Assembly: GCA_023128035.1 (NCBI GenBank)
Contig: JAGMES010000039.1
Span: 1-32,751 of the forward strand
Direction: 5' to 3'
From: Halanaerobiales bacterium
GTDB taxonomy: Bacteria; Bacillota_F; Halanaerobiia; DY22613
DNA length: 32,751 bases
Positions 25,623-32,751 of this stretch are shown piece by piece. The notes below the pieces were generated by a model. That model was given only the letters and a program-made list of their open reading frames with translations, ran no database searches and was not told the DNA's origin. Made by a program: the position numbers and the translations under genes. Each line of letters starts with the position of its first letter. Positions within the stretch are counted from its first letter, which is position 1.

Positions 25623-27199
25623 ATGAACTATAATATTATAAAAGATTTATTTCCAACATATCTACAATTAAATGATTCTGAAATGAATGCAGATGAAATT
25701 ATTTTACACTTTGAAAGTACTAGAACTGAAATCGAATGCCCAGTTTGTGGACAGAAGGTTAGCAAAATTACAACTTACTTCAAGCGAACATTACAGGACT
25801 TGCCACTTATCGATAAAAAGTTGATTCTAGATATAAAACTTAAGAAGTTTTGTTGTGAAAATAGCTCTTGTAGCAGAAAAATAATTAGTGAGCAAGTTGC
25901 AGAATTAGCACTTGAAAAAAATAGAAGAACTACTAGACTCGATGAAAAACTTATTAGATTTGCTTTGACAAATACAGCTGAAGGAACAGCTAGATTAATG
26001 CTAAAAAGCAATATTAATGTTTCTGGCGATACTTTACTTAGAATATGTAAGAAATGGAGTATGGCACATAATAAAGATGACGTAATAGCAATCGGAGTTG
26101 ATGATTTTGCTCTAAAAAAAAACATAGATATGGAACTATTTTTATCAACCTAAAGGATAATAGAGTTCTTGATATTATTGATTCAAGAGAGACTACTAAA
26201 GTACAAGAAGTGTTAGATACCTATCCTAACTTAAAATATTTAAGTCGTGATCGTGGCAAACAATATCAAGCTTTATCAAATGATTATGAACATATCGCTG
26301 ACAGATTTCATTTAATAAAGAACTTGTCGGATTTAATAATTAAAGAGATGAAGAATTTACTACCTATTAGAATTAAACTGAATATAAGTGCTGAAGAAGT
26401 CACTGTAACACCAACGATTTCAGAAGAAAGTCTTAAATTATCTAACTCTGCAGAAAAGAAATTAAAGTTGGTAAAAGAAATTAGAAAATAGTATAAAGAC
26501 GGATACTCTGTCAGAGCAATTGCTAAAGAATTTAAACTTGATAGGAAAACTGTGAGTAAGTACGTTAAATCGGATAATATAGATTCCATGGTTGTTTACA
26601 ATAGAAAAAAATATTCAAAACTTGATCAGTACTCGGAATTAATAAAAAGAAAATATGATAAAGTAAAAACAGTAACAAAATTAAAAGTAGAATTAGATAA
26701 AGAAGGAATTGAAATAAAATATAGTACATTAAGCCATTATATACGAACAAGATTACCAAAAGTTGCTCTAGAAAATAAAAATAATAGCAAAAAAAGACGA
26801 TGTACCTACATTAACAGAAGAGCGATTATAAATTAGATTTTGAATTGGAAACATGATAAAAACATTTATGAATACATTGATGATCTGATTCTAGAAAACA
26901 GTATTATTAAAATACTTAAAGATTTTTATCAATTATTTCGATCAACACTTGTGAATTTAGAAAGAGAGAAATTAATTAGTATAATGGAATCTAATTATGA
27001 ATGTAATATAGTTAGAAAATTTGTTAAAAACCTTAAGACTGATTATAATGCGGTAGCAAATTCCGCTACTTATAAAATGAATAATGGGATAGTTGAGGGC
27101 AATGTAAATAAAGTAAAAGTAATAAAAAGGGATATGTATGGAAGAGCATTGGTAGGCTTATTAAGGGCAAAAGTCATTTATCAATCTCATTTTTTATAA
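25623..27199 (+). pseudogene. ISL3-type transposase, frameshift plus two nonsense codons
   Basis: The frame starting at 25623 (TTAAAAATG, weak ribosome site) encodes the N-terminal zinc-binding and HTH region and reaches VDDFALKK. At the run of nine A (26114-26122) the homologous frame moves by -1 and continues RYGTIFINLKDNRVLDI in the standard ISL3 order, through the SRDRGKQY and DRFHLIKNL core. A TAG at 26489-26491 interrupts EIRK-YKDGYSVRAIAKEF, an internal helix-turn-helix, and another TAG at 26834-26836 precedes the C-terminal domain ending GIVEGNVNKVK. Three lesions in one gene mean it is inactive in trans, though the ends could still be mobilised by an intact relative. Confidence 0.85.
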
Positions 27200-27204
27200 C
27201 GCAA

Positions 27205-27227
27205 TCAACCGATTTTGAGGAAGAACC
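27205..27227 (-). repeat. Right terminal inverted repeat of the IS
   Basis: Read on the minus strand it begins GGTTCTTCCTCAAAATCGG. The 153 bases after it, up to 27380, show no recognisable gene and no continuation of the ABC exporter. Confidence 0.85.
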
Positions 27228-27380
27228 ACTTTTATTTTAGCATAAGCAAAGCCATAGCAATGAGTGTGAGGCGAAGATAATTGCTGGAGAGAAGAATAAT
27301 AAACTTGAAAATAATGAAGGAATTTAACATAAACTAGAGAAGTTTTGATAATGTAAACAAATCAAAGGATGCGAGATGTT

Positions 27381-27500
27381 ATGAGGAAAGTTCAAAAAAC
27401 TCTAATTATCGGCTTGTTAGTATTGTTTATTTTCACTGGTTGTACAATTATTACTGATAGTTTTAAGAATAAATTAGTAACTAAAGGAGCGATGACATGA
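27381..27500 (+). CDS. 39-residue putative lipoprotein
   Basis: A small gene encoding a basic start (MRKVQK), a hydrophobic stretch of 12 residues and a lipobox-like LFIFTGC with the cysteine at position 21, then 18 mature residues (TIITDSFKNKLVTKGAMT). The signal is a credible type II lipoprotein signal, although the -3 residue is phenylalanine and not leucine. Its TGA overlaps the ATG of the GNAT fusion gene (ATGA at 27497-27500), so both are probably translated as a pair. AAAGGA stands 11 bases before the ATG, a weak spacing. It may be a truncated longer lipoprotein gene. Confidence 0.5.
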   Translation: MRKVQKTLIIGLLVLFIFTGCTIITDSFKNKLVTKGAMT

Positions 27501-28792
27501 TTTTTATAAATGAAATATTGCCGGAATTGGAAAAAGACCCAATAAGGAATGTAAATCTAATAAATTTTATGCTACAATATCGTCTCTATAGTGTTGATAG
27601 AGTAGGCGATTCTTTTTTGATCAAAGGTAGAAGTGATCACTCATGGATTTACATAAGCAGTAACAATATTTCCGAATTTGAAGAAATTGTTACAATGCTT
27701 AATGATGATGATGAATATTTTGCTATTATAGAAGACTGGATGATGCCACATCTTATTCAAGATAAAAAAATAGTCTGGAAACTTTCGTGTATGAAACTGT
27801 TTTTTCCTGATAATAAAGAGATTCCAGAAGCTAAAAGTAGAATCGAAGATATAAATGATGAATATGCTGAATATATTTTTAAACATTCTAAATACAGTGA
27901 TTTTACTTCAATAGATTATATTATTGAAAGAATCAATAAAGGAGTTGCATTTGGAATATGTCAAGATGATCAGTTGGTGGCCTGGTTAATGACTCAAGAT
28001 GATGGAGCAATGGGCTTTTTGCATGTTTTAGATGAATATAGAGGTAGAGGATATGCTCAGGATTTAACCTATAAAATGATTAAATATTTGAGGAAGCAAA
28101 ATCAAATTCCATTTGTACATATTGAAGAAAATAATATATCATCAATGAATCTTGCTCTCAAAATTGGTTTTCAAAAAGATAGAAGAATTCATTGGCTTTA
28201 CCGTAGAAATAAGCTGGAAGCTATGTTAGAAGAAAGAATTAAAGAAAAATGTAAAAAAAACATGGAAAATTATATTCAAATGATCTCAGAATGGTTTGCT
28301 CATATAATTATAACAGAAACAAAGGGCACTATTGATCATAGTTGGGACCCACCTTGGGATCATTCAGGAAGGCTTGTTTCTACAGATGAGAAATATAACT
28401 TAGATGAATATCCCACTTTTTTTGATTTTTTAGATAATGACTATAGTGGAAATACTAAAGCCAGTTATCTAAGCGGATGTGGTTTGTTTCATGAAACATA
28501 TATAGAAGAACTCGATTATAAAACTATGAATTGGATTAGTGATAATGTACAACTTGTCGTAGAAGAATTGATTAAAGAAGATAATGAAGAACTAGAAAAG
28601 TGGGTTAATGGTTTGGATGAAGATATTTCTTTTTCTATAGAAAATGCTGATGATATTGTTTGGGAAATTTCAAATCAGGATATTATTGCTGATTTTTTGG
28701 TTTTTTGTTATCCTGAAGAAGTAAAGCAAAAGGTTTTAAATACTGATTCGAATTTATTATATGAAAGGGGAAAAAGTAATCCTAGAAAGTAA
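27497..28792 (+). CDS. GNAT acetyltransferase fused to an unknown C-terminal domain
   Basis: AAAGGAG at 27484-27490 precedes the ATG. The 431-residue protein carries a GNAT (FR47-like) domain at about residues 110-235: VAWLMTQDDGAMGFLHVLDEYRGRGYAQDLTYKMIKYL forms the acetyl-CoA strand and P-loop, and ENNISSMNLALKIGFQK the later helix-strand. The first 110 residues form the N-terminal extension seen in FR47-type members. From about 245 to 431 there is a separate acidic, helical domain with DHSWDPPWDHSG and a long acidic stretch (EELIKEDNEELEKWVNGLDED) that I do not recognise. The acceptor substrate is unknown. It overlaps the tiny lipoprotein gene and ends at a strong terminator. Confidence 0.75.
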   Translation: MIFINEILPELEKDPIRNVNLINFMLQYRLYSVDRVGDSFLIKGRSDHSWIYISSNNISEFEEIVTMLNDDDEYFAIIEDWMMPHLIQDKKIVWKLSCMKLFFPDNKEIPEAKSRIEDINDEYAEYIFKHSKYSDFTSIDYIIERINKGVAFGICQDDQLVAWLMTQDDGAMGFLHVLDEYRGRGYAQDLTYKMIKYLRKQNQIPFVHIEENNISSMNLALKIGFQKDRRIHWLYRRNKLEAMLEERIKEKCKKNMENYIQMISEWFAHIIITETKGTIDHSWDPPWDHSGRLVSTDEKYNLDEYPTFFDFLDNDYSGNTKASYLSGCGLFHETYIEELDYKTMNWISDNVQLVVEELIKEDNEELEKWVNGLDEDISFSIENADDIVWEISNQDIIADFLVFCYPEEVKQKVLNTDSNLLYERGKSNPRK

Positions 28793-28819
28793 AATTTTAT
28801 GAACAATGCTTGATTATTT

Positions 28820-28852
28820 AAGGACTTCTGGAATTGACCAGAAGTCCTTTTT
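28820..28852 (+). terminator. Terminator after the GNAT fusion gene
   Basis: AAGGACTTCTGG at 28820-28831 pairs perfectly with CCAGAAGTCCTT at 28838-28849 (loop AATTGA), then T residues. The 166 bases to 29018 hold only a 37-codon open stretch (28875-28988) without a start codon. Confidence 0.92.
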
Positions 28853-29018
28853 GGTTGAATGTATAAAAAAATGAAAGGATTTTGCTGAAGAATGTAGAAT
28901 TAAATCTTTAGGACATATTGGTAAAATCATTAGTATTATCATAGTTGCAGATGCAGGTGAATATGTTAGAAGACTGATTATTTTTTAAAATAATGTTTTT
29001 GGTTTGAGGAGGAGTGAT

Positions 29019-29546
29019 ATGTTTTTTTCAAGCATTTTTTCGAATCTTTGGGGATATGATAGTTTAATTTTTATTGTAGCCATCGCTAATCTGGCAATTG
29101 TTTTTCCGATGTTACGGAAAACATCAACAAAATTGAATCAATCTTTGAATCCTATTATATCAAAGCCGATTGATCAGATTTTGAAAACGCTGAAGTTGCA
29201 ATCAGAAGAAAAATTAGATCTACATATGATTAAGCGATGGAAAGAGAACGAAAATCTATTTTATCAAATCTATATTTCAATTACTAGTATCTTTCCTTTA
29301 TTAGGAATATTAGGAACTATCATTGCCATGCTTACATTGGGCGATTTTACTTCAAATTTGGTTGTGGTCAACTTTACAAAAGCACTAACTTCTACATTCT
29401 GGGGATTGGTCTGGGGTATTTTTTTCAAATCTCTGGAGGGATTTATCGTTCCCTATGTTCAGCAGAATGAAGAAAATCTGAAACTTCTTTTATATAGATT
29501 AGACCAATCTAGTCAAGATAAAGTGGAAGATCATCATGAAGAATAG
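29019..29546 (+). CDS. MotA/TolQ/ExbB-type proton channel subunit
   Basis: The ATG at 29019 is chosen because GAGGAGG at 29006-29012 lies 6 bases upstream; the TTG at 29004 overlaps that site. The 175-residue product has three membrane helices. The second contains FPLLGILGTIIAMLTL, matching the ExbB/TolQ signature PLLGLLGTV, and the third ALTSTFWGLVWGI, matching the ALxTTxxGLxxAI segment that lines the proton path. A cytoplasmic stretch of about 55 residues lies between helices 1 and 2, as in ExbB. It is the stator part of a proton-driven motor; its partner begins 11 bases before this gene ends. Confidence 0.85.
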   Translation: MFFSSIFSNLWGYDSLIFIVAIANLAIVFPMLRKTSTKLNQSLNPIISKPIDQILKTLKLQSEEKLDLHMIKRWKENENLFYQIYISITSIFPLLGILGTIIAMLTLGDFTSNLVVVNFTKALTSTFWGLVWGIFFKSLEGFIVPYVQQNEENLKLLLYRLDQSSQDKVEDHHEE

Positions 29547-30291
29547 ACGATCAATACTTGAATTGACATCTTTGCTGGATGTTATTCTAATTTTATTGTT
29601 TGCTTTTATGTTGAATTTTAATGCAGATTTAGAATCTGTAAGTGATGAGAAGCTGATGTTGGAAAGTGAGATGCAGAATTTGGTTCAGGAGAAGGATCAA
29701 TTGATCAGCGAAAAGATGCTGCTTCAAAAAGAGATTGAGATGTTAAAACTACAGATGCAGGAAATGGAGTTTTATTTGAATAAAGAAAAACAGACATTGA
29801 CCACAGTAACGGATGGTCTTGCACGATTTATGCAGATTCATCATAATGAATTGGAATTATTGCTTCAACAAGCAGAGGTGAGTGACCAACCAAAGTTACA
29901 AGAAGTGCTGGATAAATTAACTGATGAAACACAGATTATTAAAGAACTGTGGAAGCATGAAACCCTCGTAAAACGTTTTTTCTCAATCGAAGTTGGTTTA
30001 AAGTCAAGTCATAACCTTCTATTTGTTAATGGAATATCGACAAATATTGGAATTGATTATGAAGAGATTGATACTATCTTTGGTCATCAAAAGAAAAAGG
30101 AAGTGATCAAAGATGCTATCGAACAGGTGATTAAAGAGCGAGAAGGTGGAGCTCAGATGGTCGCTTTGTCTTTAGCTTTGTTAGATCAAGAAGTATATCA
30201 ATATGCTTATTCTCTAACTTGGGAAGCGATCAAGGAAATTCAAGAGAAATATGGGACTGATAAAATATTTATTAGTGAATACATATTATGA
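29536..30291 (+). CDS. ExbD/TolR-like protein with coiled coil and novel C-terminal domain
   Basis: A 251-residue protein overlapping the ExbB-like gene by 11 bases. Its start, RRSILELTSLLDVILILLFA, matches the ExbD/TolR N-terminus with the proton-carrying aspartate at D15 in the single membrane helix. Residues about 33-90 form a heptad-rich coiled coil (leucine, glutamate and lysine rich), and the remaining 160 residues form a domain unlike the usual small ExbD periplasmic domain. ExbD proteins are usually about 140 residues, so this is an elongated variant that could span further into the envelope. I do not recognise the C-terminal domain. It probably works with the preceding protein and with the small ExbD-like product encoded after it. 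Confidence 0.75.
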   Translation: MKNRRSILELTSLLDVILILLFAFMLNFNADLESVSDEKLMLESEMQNLVQEKDQLISEKMLLQKEIEMLKLQMQEMEFYLNKEKQTLTTVTDGLARFMQIHHNELELLLQQAEVSDQPKLQEVLDKLTDETQIIKELWKHETLVKRFFSIEVGLKSSHNLLFVNGISTNIGIDYEEIDTIFGHQKKKEVIKDAIEQVIKEREGGAQMVALSLALLDQEVYQYAYSLTWEAIKEIQEKYGTDKIFISEYIL

Positions 30292-30327
30292 TTAACCCAC
30301 AAAAAGTATTTTAGAAGAGGTGATTAA

Positions 30328-30693
30328 ATGAAAGGTCTTGTAAAGTTTTTAATAGTGTTTGTCGTCTTATTGATGTTGGCTTTAGTGCTTGCAAATAATC
30401 TGGGTTTTAATCTTCGAAATATTTTTCCAGGCTCAATTATTCCTGCTTTTAAGTCAAATGAGGATTCTTTGGGATGTATAGAAATATTGGTTAAGGAGAA
30501 TCAGATTTATTATAATGATAAATTGGTTGATTTGGAGAAGTTGAAGGAAAAACTTACAAATTTAGAAACAGATGAGTACAAGGTTAGATTAAGAGAAAAA
30601 CAGTCTAAGCGAGTGACGTATAAAGAGGTGGAAAATCTTTTGAAAGAGTTGGAAATTCAGTTTATTGAGGTTACTGAAAACACTAACAATTAA
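30328..30693 (+). CDS. Small membrane-anchored protein with ExbD-like periplasmic domain
   Basis: GAAGAGGTG precedes the ATG. The 121-residue protein has one N-terminal membrane helix (about 4-23) lacking an ExbD aspartate, then from about 49 on CIEILVKENQIYYNDKLVD, YKVRLREKQSKRVTYKEVE and LLKELEIQFIEV. This is the beta-alpha order of the ExbD/TolR periplasmic domain (a strand with a short turn and IYYN, then a helix, then the RVTYKEVENLLKEL helix). It looks like an ExbD that kept the outer domain but lost the proton-conducting residue. It follows the long ExbD-like gene by 36 bases and ends at a terminator. Function by inference: third subunit of the same complex. Confidence 0.65.
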   Translation: MKGLVKFLIVFVVLLMLALVLANNLGFNLRNIFPGSIIPAFKSNEDSLGCIEILVKENQIYYNDKLVDLEKLKEKLTNLETDEYKVRLREKQSKRVTYKEVENLLKELEIQFIEVTENTNN

Positions 30694-30708
30694 ATAAACA
30701 TTTTAACT

Positions 30709-30735
30709 AAAAGAGTAGATTACCTACTCTTTTTT
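30709..30735 (+). terminator. Terminator after the ExbB/ExbD-like genes
   Basis: AAAAGAGTAG at 30709-30718 pairs with CTACTCTTTT at 30724-30733 around a 5-base loop, followed by T residues. Confidence 0.9.
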
Positions 30736-30836
30736 GATTAAGGGAATCAGGAAATATTACAGAATTATGGCGAAAAGCCCAAAAGTACCGTTATCGTATT
30801 TAGAACCTTTACTATGTCTATGCTTAATAATCAAAA

Positions 30837-30865
30837 TTGAATTCCAAATACATCGTTAGTATGAT
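30837..30865 (+). promoter_or_regulatory. Promoter with a long leader before the AAA/PD-(D/E)XK gene
   Basis: TTGAAT at 30837-30842, a 17-base spacer and TATGAT at 30860-30865. The start codon is at 31049, so the leader is about 175 bases. The gap 30736-31048 (313 bases) otherwise holds only an isolated 30-codon frame starting ATG near 30767, of unknown meaning. No riboswitch class was recognised. Confidence 0.65.
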
Positions 30866-31048
30866 AAAATGTGTATAGATAAAATATATTTTCATTGTGT
30901 TTATGAAATAGTTAAAATTTTTTTTTCACAGAAGGTAATCTTGCATAAATTGGCGAAGTTGTGATTGTGTAAACAATTTAAAGGTTGTTATTGGAAATTT
31001 CAAGATAGGATATCATCGCTGATTAATTAATTTTTACGGAGGTGAATT

Positions 31049-32734
31049 ATGGCAAAAATTTTACCAGTAGGAATAAGTGATTATAAAAAATTGATAGATG
31101 AAAATTGTTATTATATAGATAAAAGCTTGCTTATAAAAGAGATTCTTGATACTGGTGCAGAAGTTATGTTATTCCCAAGACCTCGACGGTTTGGCAAAAC
31201 CATTAATTTATCTATGCTTAGATATTTCTTTGAGAAATCTGATGAAGACAGAAATTATCTTTTTAAAGATTTGAAAATTGAAAATGCTGGCACAGATTAT
31301 AACAAACATCAGGGAAAATATCCAGTGATTTATTTAACATTTAAAGATGTCAAACAGGACAATAAGGAACAAGCATATAAAAGTTTAATAAAAACTATTT
31401 CTAAGCTCTATAAAAATCATGATTATTTATTAGAAAGTAGTGTACTTGATCAATTTGAAAAAGAAAACTATACAAAAATTATCAAAGGTCAGGCAGATTT
31501 AGTTAATTATGAAATGACTTTAAAAGATTTATCTGAGTATCTAGAAAGATATTATCAAGAAAAAGTATTTATTATGATTGATGAATACGATGCTCCTATT
31601 CAAAGTGGATATTTAAATGGATTTTATGATAGTATTATTAAGTTCATGAGAAATTTTTTGAGCGGTGGATTAAAAGATAATACTTCTTTAAAAAAGGGAA
31701 TATTAACAGGAATTTTACGTGTTGCTAAAGAAAGCATCTTTTCAGGGTTAAATAATTTAAGTGTTTATACACTTTTGAATTCTAAATATAACAAATATTT
31801 TGGTTTACTCGAAGAAGAAACTCAAGATATTTTAGAATATTACGGAATGAAAGATAAATTAGCTGTGGTAAAAGAATGGTATAACGGCTATAGTTTTGGG
31901 GGCCAAATTGTTTATAACCCCTGGTCAATTATAAAATATATTGAGAATAATGGAGAAATAAGAGCATATTGGGTAAATACCAGTAGTAATAATTTAATCA
32001 AAAAATTGATTAGTAGACATGCGGAAGTTAAAGAAGATTTAGAGTTATTATTAAAGGGCAATTCAATACAAAAGGAAATTTCTGAGGACATTGTTTATGG
32101 TGAAATTGATCGACACAGTGATTATATATGGAGTTTTTTTCTTTTAAGTGGTTATTTGAAAGCTGAAAATGTAGCGTTAGAAAAAGGAAAATTGATCTGT
32201 GATTTACGGATTCCAAATCAGGAAGTTTTTTATTTGTTTGAGAATATAATTCGTACTTGGTTTAAGGAGAGTATTGAGAATAAGCAATTAGACATATTAT
32301 TAAATAGTTTGACTTCTGGTGATATAGAAACATTCGAAGTTATTTTTCAGGAATTTGTAATTAATAGTATGAGTATATTTGATACTGGTGGAAAAGAACC
32401 TGAAAAGGTATATCATGCATTTGTTTTAGGAATGTTAGTTTATTTAAGTGACCAATATGAGGTCAAATCAAATCGTGAGAGTGGTTATGGCCGTTATGAT
32501 GTTATGTTGATTCCAAAAGATAAGAACAGATTAGGGATTGTTATGGAGTTTAAAAAAGTTAATAATTATAGACACGAAACTTTAGATGAAGCTTTAGATA
32601 AAGCTTTAAAGCAAATTGAGGAAAGAAAGTATAGTCAGGAATTAGTAAGAGAAGGTGTAAAAGAGATAATCGAACTGGGTCTTGCTTTTTCGGGAAAAGT
32701 AGTGAAGATTAGAGAAAGACGAAGAAAAAAGTGA
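31049..32734 (+). CDS. AAA-ATPase-like / PD-(D/E)XK nuclease-domain protein
   Basis: A 561-residue protein with GGAGGTGA before the ATG. The start LPVGISDYKKLIDENCYYIDKS is the hallmark of the AAA-ATPase_like family; the Walker A variant is RPRRFGKT at 44-51 and Walker B FIMIDEYDAP at about 173-182. The C-terminal PDDEXK_9 domain shows GYGRYDVMLIPKD at about 478-490 and IVMEFKKV at about 497-504, the D...ExK core of the nuclease fold. The family is found in many copies in anaerobic Firmicutes and Bacteroidetes, and its role is unknown, with defence or mobile-element functions suspected. The gene is full length and its motifs are intact. Confidence 0.88.
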   Translation: MAKILPVGISDYKKLIDENCYYIDKSLLIKEILDTGAEVMLFPRPRRFGKTINLSMLRYFFEKSDEDRNYLFKDLKIENAGTDYNKHQGKYPVIYLTFKDVKQDNKEQAYKSLIKTISKLYKNHDYLLESSVLDQFEKENYTKIIKGQADLVNYEMTLKDLSEYLERYYQEKVFIMIDEYDAPIQSGYLNGFYDSIIKFMRNFLSGGLKDNTSLKKGILTGILRVAKESIFSGLNNLSVYTLLNSKYNKYFGLLEEETQDILEYYGMKDKLAVVKEWYNGYSFGGQIVYNPWSIIKYIENNGEIRAYWVNTSSNNLIKKLISRHAEVKEDLELLLKGNSIQKEISEDIVYGEIDRHSDYIWSFFLLSGYLKAENVALEKGKLICDLRIPNQEVFYLFENIIRTWFKESIENKQLDILLNSLTSGDIETFEVIFQEFVINSMSIFDTGGKEPEKVYHAFVLGMLVYLSDQYEVKSNRESGYGRYDVMLIPKDKNRLGIVMEFKKVNNYRHETLDEALDKALKQIEERKYSQELVREGVKEIIELGLAFSGKVVKIRERRRKK

Positions 32735-32751
32735 ACTCGTCCAGCTAAAGC

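Larger units (their letters stand above)
25557..27227 (+). mobile_element. ISL3-family insertion sequence, decayed
   Basis: The element is 1671 bp with terminal inverted repeats at 25557-25579 and 27205-27227, 23 bases long with one mismatch and beginning GGTTCTTCCTC. It contains one transposase gene of the ISL3 type (zinc-finger-like CPVCGQK near the start, GVDDFALKK and SRDRGKQYQ core, VEGNVNKVKVIKRDMYGRA at the end) disrupted at three places. The 8 bases outside the left end (GTGAAAAC) and right end (ACTTTTAT) do not match, so the target duplication expected for this family is absent, which suggests a deletion or recombination next to one end. Confidence 0.85.

Noticed and set aside
26114..26122. 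Nine-A run in the transposase as a programmed slippage site
   Set aside because: The frame does resume in -1 after the run, as in some IS transposases, but two further TAG codons downstream mean the gene is decayed in any case.
7473..26836. In-frame TAG codons (7473, 26489, 26834) as read-through or pyrrolysine codons
   Set aside because: All three lie in genes that also have frameshifts, and TAG ends many intact genes here. Simple nonsense mutation is sufficient.
28875..28988. 37-codon open stretch before the ExbB-like gene (ends in YVRRLIIF)
   Set aside because: It has no start codon, as a stop precedes it directly. It may be a gene remnant, but there is too little to support a call.
30767..30859. 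30-codon frame MAKSPKVPLSYLEPL
   Set aside because: There is no ribosome site and no recognised family, and it overlaps the promoter at 30837.

Overview
The window is an AT-rich chromosomal segment with strong GGAGG-type ribosome binding sites, TTGNNN-17-TATAAT promoters and U-tailed hairpin terminators, so it comes from a low-GC Firmicute. ExbB/ExbD-like genes, a long gene of the AAA-ATPase-like/PD-(D/E)XK family and an NhaC antiporter fit an anaerobic, possibly diderm lineage such as Halanaerobiales. That placement is inference from gene content, not from a marker gene. There are no rRNA or tRNA genes and no CRISPR array. The window reads as an accessory region: defence genes, decayed genes, an IS and small repeats.

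Layout. (1) 24-12315: an XRE regulator, divergent from a ComEC-like metallo-beta-lactamase-fold hydrolase. Then comes an unrecognised giant beta-rich protein split by a frameshift near 2490 (about 1840 residues if joined), a decayed LGFP-repeat/crystallin-like gene, and a 1316-residue LysM protein with Ig-like domains and a duplicated C-terminal domain. No long protein here has a signal peptide. (2) 12458-16871: a GNAT acetyltransferase with a thioredoxin-like N-terminus, a Schlafen/AlbA_2-type ATP-binding regulator and an NhaC-type Na+/H+ antiporter. (3) 16900-24905: a defence block lying between two copies of one terminator. It holds the N-terminal half of an SNF2-like helicase fused out of frame to the C-terminal part of a type III restriction Res subunit, a GmrSD-like DUF262/HNH protein, a permease split into two half-size genes, and an intact RloA/RloB (AbiL-like) pair. 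(4) 24906-27227: a mosaic of short repeats, the 5' third of an ABC exporter gene, and an ISL3-type element with perfect-looking ends but a decayed transposase and no target duplication. (5) 27381-32734: a 39-residue lipoprotein overlapping a GNAT fusion protein, a three-gene ExbB/ExbD-like set, and an AAA-ATPase-like/PD-(D/E)XK protein behind a long leader.

Best candidates for something undescribed are the 610-12315 set (MBL hydrolase, giant beta protein, LGFP/crystallin remnant, LysM giant) and the 29019-30693 proton-channel set, in which the ExbD role seems divided between a coiled-coil protein and a small protein carrying the ExbD-like periplasmic domain. The helicase-Res fusion is the clearest record of a past deletion.
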